Part shown: positions 1 through 5,053 of the stretch, piece after piece
How the letters are laid out: each line of letters opens with the position of its first letter
How positions within the stretch are numbered: the first letter of the stretch is position 1
From: an uncultured Eubacteriales bacterium
GTDB lineage: Bacteria > Bacillota > Clostridia > UBA1381 > UBA9506
Length of the DNA: 16,279 bases
Assembly: GCA_902478395.1 (NCBI GenBank)
Contig: CABSKZ010000027.1
Coordinates: 1 to 16,279 of the forward strand
Direction of reading: 5' to 3'
The notes under the pieces: generated by a model
Database searches by the model: none
Told to the model about the DNA's origin: nothing
Seen by the model: the letters and a program-made list of their open reading frames with translations, nothing else
Made by a program: the position numbers and the translations under genes

Positions 1-290
1 TTCAAGCACAAAATGGTAACGCCCATGGAAACAAGGTTGACGATGATGAATTTCCACATCTCGTCTACCTTTACTTTCCCCTTTTTTCCAAACGTCCAGT
101 ACCGGTTAAAAAAATAGCTGTTCGTCATAGCAATCGCGGTTGCAAGCACCTGCGCCAGGTTTTTGTCCAAATTCAGCAAGCTGAAAAATACAAAAAACAA
201 AAGGTAATCAATTGCGGTATTGGCAATCCCTATCAATCCAAACTTTACAACCTGTATCAAGTTCTTTTTCGCGTTAGTTTTCGTCTCCAT
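1..290 (-). CDS. GtrA-like membrane protein (partial, 3' end outside window)
   Basis: The reading frame starts at the ATG at 290 on the minus strand and runs off the window edge after about 96 residues, so only the N-terminal part is seen. The visible protein begins METKTNAKKN and has a hydrophobic helix with the GtrA-family pattern KFGLIGIANTAIDYLLF. A second hydrophobic segment follows, then NSYFFNRYWTFGKKGK, which matches the family signature around the second/third helices, and then another membrane segment. GtrA proteins are small four-helix membrane proteins thought to help move polyprenyl-phosphate-linked sugars across the membrane for cell-surface glycosylation. The start lies 17 bp inside the 3' end of the upstream glycosyltransferase gene, so the two are translationally coupled and almost certainly one operon. 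The family call is by motif recognition; the substrate is unknown. Confidence 0.85.
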   Translation of the reverse strand, partial: METKTNAKKNLIQVVKFGLIGIANTAIDYLLFFVFFSLLNLDKNLAQVLATAIAMTNSYFFNRYWTFGKKGKVKVDEMWKFIIVNLVSMGVTILCL

Positions 291-1218
291 GCTCAAAGCC
301 TTTCTTTTCCCGAATGATATAGAGCGGACGGTTTTTCGTCTCGTCGTAGATTCTGCCGATATATTCCCCAATGATGCCGAGCATCATCAAAATCACGCCG
401 TTAAATATTAACGATACTGCCAGTGTGGAGGCCCAGCCGGACACGGTCGTATCGGTAAACAGCTTAAGGCAGAGAACAACAATTAAGTAGATAAAACTGA
501 GGATGGACACCAGGAATCCGACATAGGTCGAGATTTTCAACGGCTTATAGGAAAAGGTCGTAATTCCGTCCATCGCAAATTTAAGCATCTTTTTCAATGG
601 ATATTTCGTTTCGCCCGCGAACCGCTCGTCGCGCACATATGTAACCGCGGTCTGTTTGAACCCCACCCAACTGACCAGTCCGCGCACATACCTGTTCTTC
701 TCTGTCAGCGAACTCATCACATCGCATACCTTGCGGTCTATCAGGCGAAAATCTCCGGTATCGACCGGGATATCCACGCTCGTCATGCTGGAAAGCAGAC
801 GGTAAAACAGCTTCGCAGTAACCTTTTTGAAGAAGGTTTCTCCCTTTCGTTTCAGCCGCTGTCCATAAACAACGTCATAGCCTTCCTTCCATTTTGCAAT
901 CATATCCAGAATCACTTCCGGCGGGTCCTGCAAATCAGCGTCGATTACGACGACCGCCTGCCCGCTGGAATTGTCCATTCCCGCGGTAATAGCCGTCTGA
1001 TGCCCGAAATTGCGGGAAAAATTAATCAGCCGAACATTTTTGTCATGGTCGCACAGGCCGGAAACGAGTTCAGCCGTTTTGTCACGGCTTCCATCGTTGA
1101 CAAATATTAGCTCATACGGCTCGTTGGTCGAATCCATCACCTGTTTGAGCCGCTTGTAACTCTCTTCTACCACCAGCTCCTCGTTGTACACGGGAACAAC
1201 AATGGAATATCTTATCAT
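274..1218 (-). CDS. GT2-family polyprenyl-phosphate glycosyltransferase (GtrB/DPM1-like)
   Basis: A 314-aa membrane-anchored glycosyltransferase that would transfer a sugar from a nucleotide sugar to a polyprenyl phosphate on the cytoplasmic face. The N-terminal GT-A domain has the opening IVVPVYNEE (residues 6-14), the nucleotide-binding FVNDGSRDKT (39-48) and the metal-binding DADLQDP (93-99). It also has the family motif PVDTGDFRLIDR (151-162), and KYPLKKMLKFAMDGIT precedes the membrane part. Two transmembrane helices (about 231-253 and 264-287) are followed by IIGEYIGRIYDE, the usual ending of the GtrB/YfdH/CsbB group. Length is normal for that group. A GGAGG ribosome site at 1226-1230 sits 7 nt before the ATG. 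It overlaps a GtrA gene, the classic partner for surface-polymer glycosylation. The exact sugar cannot be read from sequence. Confidence 0.93.
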   Translation of the reverse strand: MIRYSIVVPVYNEELVVEESYKRLKQVMDSTNEPYELIFVNDGSRDKTAELVSGLCDHDKNVRLINFSRNFGHQTAITAGMDNSSGQAVVVIDADLQDPPEVILDMIAKWKEGYDVVYGQRLKRKGETFFKKVTAKLFYRLLSSMTSVDIPVDTGDFRLIDRKVCDVMSSLTEKNRYVRGLVSWVGFKQTAVTYVRDERFAGETKYPLKKMLKFAMDGITTFSYKPLKISTYVGFLVSILSFIYLIVVLCLKLFTDTTVSGWASTLAVSLIFNGVILMMLGIIGEYIGRIYDETKNRPLYIIREKKGFEHGDEN

Positions 1219-1421
1219 GATATAACCTCCAAAATTTTTGCCTGTTTTATCGTAAACAGGCCCATTTTCTATCTAGATATAACTACCCGGATACACCGCA
1301 TACATCGGTATATCCTGAACAAAAGTTCCTGAAGTGTGTTTTTAGCACCGTTAACCTATATTCGTTTCCGAATTAACGGAGATGCACTTTGCACAGCCGC
1401 CCATATCCAGCCGAAAGCACA
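1219..1421 (-). promoter_or_regulatory. Structured 5' leader of the glycosyltransferase operon
   Basis: Between the predicted start point (about 1435) and the glycosyltransferase ATG there are about 215 nt with no gene. They can form several hairpins. 1348-1354 (CCGTTAA) pairs with 1373-1379, with an inner TTCG/CGAA stem. 1289-1315 is an imperfect hairpin with arms GGATA and TATCC and inner ACCG/CGGT. 1241-1260 is a perfect 7-bp dyad (CCTGTTT/AAACAGG, 6-nt centre) just upstream of the ribosome site. None is followed by a long T run on the minus strand, so a terminator is not obvious. It matches no riboswitch class that I recognise. A regulatory role is inference from structure and length. Confidence 0.4.
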
Positions 1422-1443
1422 AATAAACACAATTGCGTTTATT
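1422..1443. promoter_or_regulatory. 22-bp palindromic operator at the glycosyltransferase promoter
   Basis: The arms AATAAAC and GTTTATT flank a CAATTG core, and 10 of 11 base pairs are symmetric. The palindrome begins on the last three bases of the minus-strand -10 box and covers the expected transcription start. That is the standard place for a repressor site. It would not work as a terminator because no gene ends nearby. The regulator is not identifiable from the window. Confidence 0.55.
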
Positions 1444-1469
1444 ATATCATAAAGTATTTTTCTTTTCAA
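1441..1469 (-). promoter_or_regulatory. Sigma-A promoter for the glycosyltransferase/gtrA operon
   Basis: On the minus strand TTGAAA (1464-1469) is followed after exactly 17 bp by TATAAT (1441-1446). This is a near-consensus housekeeping promoter and the only good one upstream of the glycosyltransferase. Confidence 0.7.
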
Positions 1470-1490
1470 TCTGTTTTTTCCCGAAAAAAA

Positions 1491-1556
1491 TGTCGGGAAA
1501 TTTTCCGCATTCGACAGCGGCAACCGACAGATTTTGTTCCCGGCCTGCGTTATAAT
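1491..1556 (+). promoter_or_regulatory. Candidate Spo0A-controlled spoIIG-type promoter
   Basis: A perfect -10 (TATAAT, 1551-1556) lies 34 bp before the GTG of spoIIGA, but no good -35 stands 17 bp upstream. Instead there is a cluster of 0A-box-like sequences: TGTCGGG (1491-1497), a perfect inverted box TTCGACA (1510-1516) and ACCGACA (1523-1529). The last one sits about 22 bp from the -10. In Bacillus subtilis the spoIIG promoter likewise has a 22-bp spacer and 0A boxes over the -35 region. The box matches are seen; the control by Spo0A is inferred from family knowledge. Confidence 0.6.
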
Positions 1557-1589
1557 ATCTTGTACAGGAAAGCAACGGAGGAAAAAGGC

Positions 1590-2537
1590 GTGGAAGTGAA
1601 GGTATATATTGATGTATTGTTCTTAGTAAATTTAATCATGAACTATATCCTTCTCTGGTTCACCGGCCTGTTTGCCAAGATTGAATTAAAATTCTGGCGG
1701 ATGGCATTGGCCTCCGCAGTCGGTGCAATCTATGCGGCCGCCGTCTTTTTTATTCCTCTCACGTTTTTCTACGGTATCTTGACAAAGCTGCTGCTAGGCT
1801 GCCTGATGGTGCTGCTCGCGTGCAAACCGTCCAGCCTCCGTCATTTTTTAAAGGAGCTTTGTGTCTTTGGCGCAGTCACCTTTGCCACTGGCGGGATTGG
1901 GTTTGCTTTCTTCTATTTCACGAATGTCGGTTCCATTTTAGGCGCGGTGTATGCAAACGGCGTGTTGTACCTGAACCTGCCGGCCTATTTGCTGGTTTTT
2001 TTATGCGCGGTGTGTTATATAGTTTTAAATCTCGCTTTTGGTTTTGTAAAGAAAATCCGGCGGAAGCATCGGCTGATATTTGACATCTGCCTGATGCTGG
2101 GCGGAAAAACCGTCCATTTGCGCGGCCTGTACGATACCGGCAATTTTTTAAAGGAGACCATCAGCGGGAAAAGTGTGATGATTGCGGAATGGAACCGCGT
2201 CCGTCCATTATTCGGCAAAAGCAAAACCCTGCTCGATGCAGTTTCGGCAGACGCGGCACCGTTCATTCCGATCACCTATACCGGTCTCGGCGGACAGGAT
2301 GTACTGTTCGCGTTCCTGCCGGATGAAATTTACATGGCTGATACGAAATTGACTCGCCTTGCCCCTGTTTACGTGGGAATAGTGGACCGGAAGCTCGACA
2401 AAAGCAACGATTACAACCTAATACTACCAAATGACTTTGAGGGAGCGGATTTTGATGATGGTGGACCTTATCAGGGACATTTTACTGATGGCGAAAACGC
2501 AGTATTACAACATAAAAGTATGGCTGGCGGAGGTTGA
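1590..2537 (+). CDS. spoIIGA: Sporulation pro-sigma-E processing aspartic protease SpoIIGA
   Basis: SpoIIGA is the membrane protease that cleaves pro-sigma-E in the mother cell after asymmetric septation. I place the start at the GTG at 1590, preceded by GGAGG at 1578-1582, giving 315 aa (B. subtilis about 309). The frame stays open upstream to 1389, but that stretch contains the promoter. The start MEVKVYIDVLFLVNLIMNY is typical. About five hydrophobic helices fill residues 8-150. The soluble protease domain follows, with the catalytic motif LYDTGNFL and its aspartate at D182, matching D183 of B. subtilis. The conserved domain ends near NDFEG (281-285). The last 27 residues are encoded inside sigE in another frame and look like an overprinted tail. 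Confidence 0.95.
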   Translation: MEVKVYIDVLFLVNLIMNYILLWFTGLFAKIELKFWRMALASAVGAIYAAAVFFIPLTFFYGILTKLLLGCLMVLLACKPSSLRHFLKELCVFGAVTFATGGIGFAFFYFTNVGSILGAVYANGVLYLNLPAYLLVFLCAVCYIVLNLAFGFVKKIRRKHRLIFDICLMLGGKTVHLRGLYDTGNFLKETISGKSVMIAEWNRVRPLFGKSKTLLDAVSADAAPFIPITYTGLGGQDVLFAFLPDEIYMADTKLTRLAPVYVGIVDRKLDKSNDYNLILPNDFEGADFDDGGPYQGHFTDGENAVLQHKSMAGGG

Positions 2538-3195
2538 AGAGGACGAAACCTATTACATTGGCGGAGGCGAGGCACTTCCTGCCCCGCTGACACCTGAGGA
2601 GGAAGCGGAGCTGCTTGCCCGTCTCTCCCCCGACAGCTACGATGTAAAAAAAATTCTCGTTGAACGCAATCTGCGCCTGGTCGTGTATGTGGCCCGGAAA
2701 TTTGAGAACACGGGCATTAACATTGAAGATTTAATATCCATCGGCTCTATTGGTTTAATCAAGGCCATTAATACCTTTGACCCGAAAAAGAACATCAAGC
2801 TGGCGACCTATGCCTCGCGCTGCATTGAAAATGAAATTCTAATGTATCTGCGCAAAAACCACAACCAGAAAACTGAGGTTTCCATCGACGAGCCGCTCAA
2901 CACGGATTGGGACGGAAACGAGCTTCTGCTGTCTGACATTCTGGGAACAGACAGCGACGACGTATACCGCCATATTGAGGATGAAGTCGACAAACAACTT
3001 TTGAACACGGCTATCGATAAGCTGTCCGCCCGGGAAAGAACCATCATGGAACTGCGGTTCGGGCTGAAAAACGGCTATGAAAAGACGCAGAAAGAGGTTG
3101 CAGACATGCTGGGGATTTCCCAGTCCTACATCTCCCGGCTGGAAAAACGGATTATCGTGCGGCTGAAAAAGGAGATATCAAAAATGGTGCAGTAA
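2455..3195 (+). CDS. sigE: RNA polymerase sporulation sigma factor sigma-E (pro-form)
   Basis: Sigma-E directs early mother-cell gene expression during sporulation. The 246-aa protein carries region 2 with RNLRLVVYVARKFENTGINI (71-90) and LATYASRCIENEI (116-128). Region 4 has the helix-turn-helix TQKEVADMLGISQSYISRLE (211-230). The pro-sequence is an amphipathic N-terminal segment ending at ETYYIGG. By alignment with B. subtilis the cleavage would fall between Y33 and Y34. I chose the ATG at 2455 because GAGGGAG (2439-2445) lies 9 nt upstream; a frame-open ATG at 2431 has no ribosome site. ATG 2458 or TTG 2452 remain possible. The gene overlaps the end of spoIIGA by 83 bp. It is followed by a terminator and not by sigG. 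Confidence 0.96.
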   Translation: MMVDLIRDILLMAKTQYYNIKVWLAEVEEDETYYIGGGEALPAPLTPEEEAELLARLSPDSYDVKKILVERNLRLVVYVARKFENTGINIEDLISIGSIGLIKAINTFDPKKNIKLATYASRCIENEILMYLRKNHNQKTEVSIDEPLNTDWDGNELLLSDILGTDSDDVYRHIEDEVDKQLLNTAIDKLSARERTIMELRFGLKNGYEKTQKEVADMLGISQSYISRLEKRIIVRLKKEISKMVQ

Positions 3196-3227
3196 TTCCT
3201 TTGCCTTCCTTTCCAGATTGGAGATAT

Positions 3228-3271
3228 GCAAACGCCCCGGACTTTTAAGTTCCCGGGGCGTTTGCCTTTTT
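3228..3271 (+). terminator. Intrinsic terminator after sigE
   Basis: A perfect 13-bp GC-rich stem (3228-3240 with 3253-3265, core CGCCCCGG) and a 12-nt loop are followed by CTTTTT. It ends the spoIIGA-sigE unit. The 3' arm also encodes the last residues of the convergent marR gene. The minus strand lacks a T tract after the hairpin, so it should work mainly on the plus strand. Confidence 0.9.
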
Positions 3272-3742
3272 CATAGGCGGGTCCTGCGTCTCCGGCTGCT
3301 GCGGCACCTTCCGCAGCACGTCATTCAGTACAGTCAAGGCCTTTTTAAAATTCTTCACATCGTCCGGTTCTAATGACTCAATCCGGCAGCATAACTGGTC
3401 GGCACTGTTCATGACCTGTCCGTCAAAAAAAGCACAGGCTTCCGGGCGCATGGTGATAATGGCAACCCTCCGGTCGGCCGGATTGTTCTGCCGCTCAACC
3501 AGCTTTAATTCTTCCAGCCTGTCCACTATTTTCGTCACATGCTGCTTCGTCATGCTCATTCGGTTGGCTAATTCCGTCATCGTCACGCCCCCTGCGGCAC
3601 GTACGATACAGAGGGAATAAAACTGCAAAGGACTGAGCAGGCTTTGTAGCGAGTCCTCATACGGCCTTGAAAGCTTTTCCCGAAATAATGCCATAAAATC
3701 CAACAGTTCTTTGCGGAACCATTCCCGTTCCTTCGTGTTCAT
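3245..3742 (-). CDS. MarR-family transcriptional regulator
   Basis: A 165-aa winged-helix repressor of the MarR type, normally a dimer that releases DNA on ligand binding or oxidation. The DNA-binding part is at about residues 53-98. It contains the recognition region TELANRMSMTKQHVTKIVDR and the wing with DRR (NNPADRRVAIITM), both diagnostic. Flanking helices would form the dimer interface. I start at the ATG at 3742 because a GGGGGAA ribosome site (3749-3755) lies 6 nt upstream. An in-frame ATG at 3757 overlaps that site and is unlikely. The stop codon lies inside the sigE terminator loop, so the tail KANAPGT is encoded by a terminator arm. It is divergent from the HEAT-repeat gene and probably controls it and itself through the palindrome between them. 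Confidence 0.92.
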   Translation of the reverse strand: MNTKEREWFRKELLDFMALFREKLSRPYEDSLQSLLSPLQFYSLCIVRAAGGVTMTELANRMSMTKQHVTKIVDRLEELKLVERQNNPADRRVAIITMRPEACAFFDGQVMNSADQLCCRIESLEPDDVKNFKKALTVLNDVLRKVPQQPETQDPPMKKANAPGT

Positions 3743-3774
3743 AAAAAGTTCCCCCATTATTCACACTTTCTCTA

Positions 3775-3803
3775 TTGACAGTCGAATAGGATTATGTTAT
3801 TAT
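3775..3803 (+). promoter_or_regulatory. Sigma-A promoter for the HEAT-repeat gene
   Basis: TTGACA (3775-3780) and TATTAT (3798-3803) are separated by 17 bp. The -10 is immediately followed by the 28-bp palindrome, so a bound repressor would block initiation. Leader length to the ATG at 3900 is about 90 nt. Confidence 0.75.
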
Positions 3804-3804
3804 G

Positions 3805-3832
3805 ATGATAGTAATAATTTTATTACTATCAT
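3805..3832. promoter_or_regulatory. 28-bp palindromic operator between marR and the HEAT-repeat gene
   Basis: Two 13-bp arms, ATGATAGTAATAA and TTATTACTATCAT, are perfectly inverted around a central TT. The site covers the start point of the plus-strand promoter and the early transcribed region of the minus-strand promoter. AT-rich long palindromes in a divergent marR intergenic region are typical MarR binding sites. The palindrome is seen; the binding by this MarR is inference. Confidence 0.75.
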
Positions 3833-3851
3833 TTATATACGATTATTATTA

Positions 3852-3880
3852 ATTATACTATATCTCAAAGCGTAATTCAA
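3852..3880 (-). promoter_or_regulatory. Sigma-A promoter for marR
   Basis: On the minus strand TTGAAT (3875-3880) and TATAAT (3852-3857) are 17 bp apart. Transcription would start near 3845 and cross the palindrome before reaching marR about 100 nt later. The two divergent promoters therefore face each other and their transcripts overlap by roughly 35 bp. Confidence 0.65.
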
Positions 3881-3899
3881 TAGGAAAGAGGGAATTTTT

Positions 3900-4241
3900 A
3901 TGGCATTATTCGGTGAAAAAAGTATGGAACATCTCGTAAAGGCCCATAAATGGGATAAACTCGAGAAAAAAGCATCGCACGGCGACACGGCACTGCGCGC
4001 TGAAATCGCAACTCTCTGCGGCACATCCAAGGACGACGAAGCATATAACCTGTTAATCCGGTTAACCAGTGATCCGGAAAAGGATGTGCAGCTCGCCGCA
4101 ATTAAATCGCTAGGTGAGGTTGGGCGCGAATCCGCAATTGCACATTTGCAGTGGCTTTCCTCCCACATTCCGGAAGATCGCACGGAAGAACAAAAGATGA
4201 TTCAGCAAGCGATGAATAAAATTAAAACACGTAAGGATTAA
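3900..4241 (+). CDS. Small HEAT-repeat domain protein
   Basis: A 113-aa soluble protein with no signal peptide or membrane segment. Residues 46-86 form a clear HEAT (PBS-lyase-like) repeat: paired helices around LIRLTSDPEKDVQLAAIKSL followed by GEVGRESAIAHLQWL. The first 40 residues (ALFGEKSMEHLVKAHKWDKL) look like a further, less regular helical pair. HEAT repeats are protein-interaction scaffolds; no catalytic residues are visible and the partner is unknown. A GAGGGA ribosome site (3888-3893) lies 6 nt before the ATG. The gene stands alone between its own promoter and a strong terminator and is divergent from marR, which suggests it is the main MarR target. Confidence 0.85.
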   Translation: MALFGEKSMEHLVKAHKWDKLEKKASHGDTALRAEIATLCGTSKDDEAYNLLIRLTSDPEKDVQLAAIKSLGEVGRESAIAHLQWLSSHIPEDRTEEQKMIQQAMNKIKTRKD

Positions 4242-4245
4242 TTCT

Positions 4246-4292
4246 ATAAAACGAAACGGGGATGGCTTGTAGCCATCCCCGTTTCGTTTTAT
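4246..4292 (+). terminator. Very strong intrinsic terminator after the HEAT-repeat gene
   Basis: A perfect 22-bp stem (4246-4267 with 4271-4292) with a 3-nt TGT loop. The GC-rich top (GGGGATGGCT) and a 3' arm ending in CGTTTCGTTTTAT provide the U-rich end. The left arm is A-rich, so the element could also work on the minus strand. Confidence 0.93.
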
Positions 4293-4609
4293 TTAATATT
4301 CTGATGTGGACAGGACACAACAGAATCTTGCCTCCAATTGAATCACTTTTTCGTCCAGCGTTTAACCGGTCTAGCCATGTTCATATTTCTTTTTTTCATA
4401 TCACCGGCAATGTCTATCGTTCTCTTTCTAAAATTCTTATCACGCTATCCATTTTTATCGAAATAGCATACGAAATTGCCTCTCTTTTTCATCGTGTTAC
4501 CATTGCCTCAGACAACATCCACTTGCTCTTTTTTAATGACCGTTTAAAACATTTTTCTAATTTATTCGCCAAAATTGCAAAAAATTGATCTTCTATCGAA
4601 ATTATATGC
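4293..4609. other. AT-rich intergenic stretch without a convincing gene
   Basis: About 320 bp that are clearly more AT-rich than the neighbours. The plus-strand frame open to 4588 begins inside the terminator and has no ribosome site. One minus-strand frame reads like a decayed protein (for example TWLDRLNAGRKSDSIGGK) but is broken by at least three stops. It may be a remnant of a lost gene; I cannot name a family. Confidence 0.4.
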
Positions 4610-4615
4610 TATAAT
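4585..4615 (+). promoter_or_regulatory. Possible extended -10 promoter upstream of the repeat region
   Basis: TATAAT (4610-4615) is preceded by TGC, making the extended -10 form TGCTATAAT. A weak TTGATC (4585-4590) lies 19 bp upstream. No gene follows for over 400 bp. A transcript from here would cross the repeat and the interleaved inverted repeats. Confidence 0.35.
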
Positions 4616-4705
4616 AAACGCAGTTCATTTTATATAGTCTACGGCGGAAATATAAAACCACGCAAAAAAATTCTCGTATTGCTTTAAAAACCTAACCCCT
4701 ATAGA

Positions 4706-4864
4706 TTTGTGGTATACTATATACAGAAAGTCTTGCTTTGCCTTACTGCGCTCCGCGCAGATGCGTATATCGACGGCTTCGGAAAAATGCCCCTGCAAGC
4801 ATATCTGCTTCATGGTAGAATACGAACATTTAGCGAAGCCGAGTAAAGCGAAGGGTGCGCTTAG
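4706..4864 (+). repeat. Modular intergenic repeat, copy 1 (module A then module B)
   Basis: Module A (4706-4822) begins TTTGTGGTATACTAT and ends TGCTTCATGGTAGAATA. Module B (4823-4864) has the core GAACATTTAGCGAAGCCGAG and ends GCTTAG. Both modules recur at 16070-16279 in the opposite order. In module A the first 33 or so and last 55 or so bases are well conserved between copies, including GACGGCTTC, AAAAATGCCC and TTGCTTCATGGTA-like blocks. The centre differs but keeps a hairpin here (CTGCGC-TCC-GCGCAG, 4746-4760). An outer stem pairs ATATAC (4719-4724) with GTATAT (4765-4770). AAGCA-TATC-TGCTT forms a small terminal hairpin. The module junctions resemble TGTGGTATAAT, an extended -10. Confidence 0.7.
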
Positions 4865-4919
4865 GTTACCTGCCCTTCTGGATTCTATAAAATATAGTAA
4901 CCTTTGAATCCATGAAGCA
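4806..4919. repeat. 10-bp inverted repeat enclosing module B of copy 1
   Basis: TGCTTCATGG at 4806-4815, the end of module A, is exactly inverted as CCATGAAGCA at 4910-4919. This could be a decayed inverted copy of the module A end, or the boundary of an insertion unit. Confidence 0.45.
4863..4912 (+). other. Two interleaved inverted repeats with pseudoknot topology
   Basis: AGGTTAC (4863-4869) is complementary to GTAACCT (4897-4903). TGGATTC (4879-4885) is complementary to GAATCCA (4906-4912). Both are perfect 7-bp stems, and their order (S1 5', S2 5', S1 3', S2 3') is that of an H-type pseudoknot. Loops are 9, 11 and 2 nt. It lies about 140 bp before the c-di-GMP gene and upstream of that gene's likely promoter. 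It matches no riboswitch class known to me. Confidence 0.4.
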
Positions 4920-4944
4920 CATGCTGCCTGATTGAATTAGAGCA

Positions 4945-4974
4945 TTTACGGAATTTCTCGTTTAGGGATACAAT
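4945..4974 (+). promoter_or_regulatory. Likely promoter of the GGDEF/EAL gene
   Basis: TTTACG (4945-4950) and TACAAT (4969-4974) with an 18-bp spacer are the best promoter-like pair before the gene. This gives a leader of about 75 nt. Moderate match only. Confidence 0.45.
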
Positions 4975-5053
4975 AAAATGATATGTTAAAAAGCTTCCGG
5001 CCGGTTAACAAACAGCCGAGGCAACCCGATAAAGAAAGAAGAGGGAATGTCGA

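Noticed and set aside
1389..1589. Upstream extension of the spoIIGA frame
   Set aside because: The 67 extra codons cover the promoter and 0A boxes; the GTG at 1590 has the ribosome site and gives the normal SpoIIGA start.
2431..2454. Earlier ATG for sigE
   Set aside because: No ribosome site upstream, while the GAGGGAG inside this stretch serves the ATG at 2455.
4262..4588. 108-aa open frame on the plus strand
   Set aside because: It starts inside the terminator loop, has no ribosome site, has no recognisable motif and lies in AT-rich intergenic DNA.
4293..4590. Decayed protein-like reading on the minus strand
   Set aside because: One frame reads plausibly between stops, but it has at least three in-frame stops and no family I recognise, so I do not call a pseudogene.
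4625..4907. Short open frames on both strands (62 and 66 aa)
   Set aside because: They lie within the modular repeat; translated repeat sequence with no ribosome site.
4980..5053. c-di-GMP riboswitch in the leader of the GGDEF/EAL gene
   Set aside because: I looked for the class I and class II conserved blocks; GC-rich pieces such as CCGGCCGG and GCCGAGGCAACC are present but the conserved core order is not.
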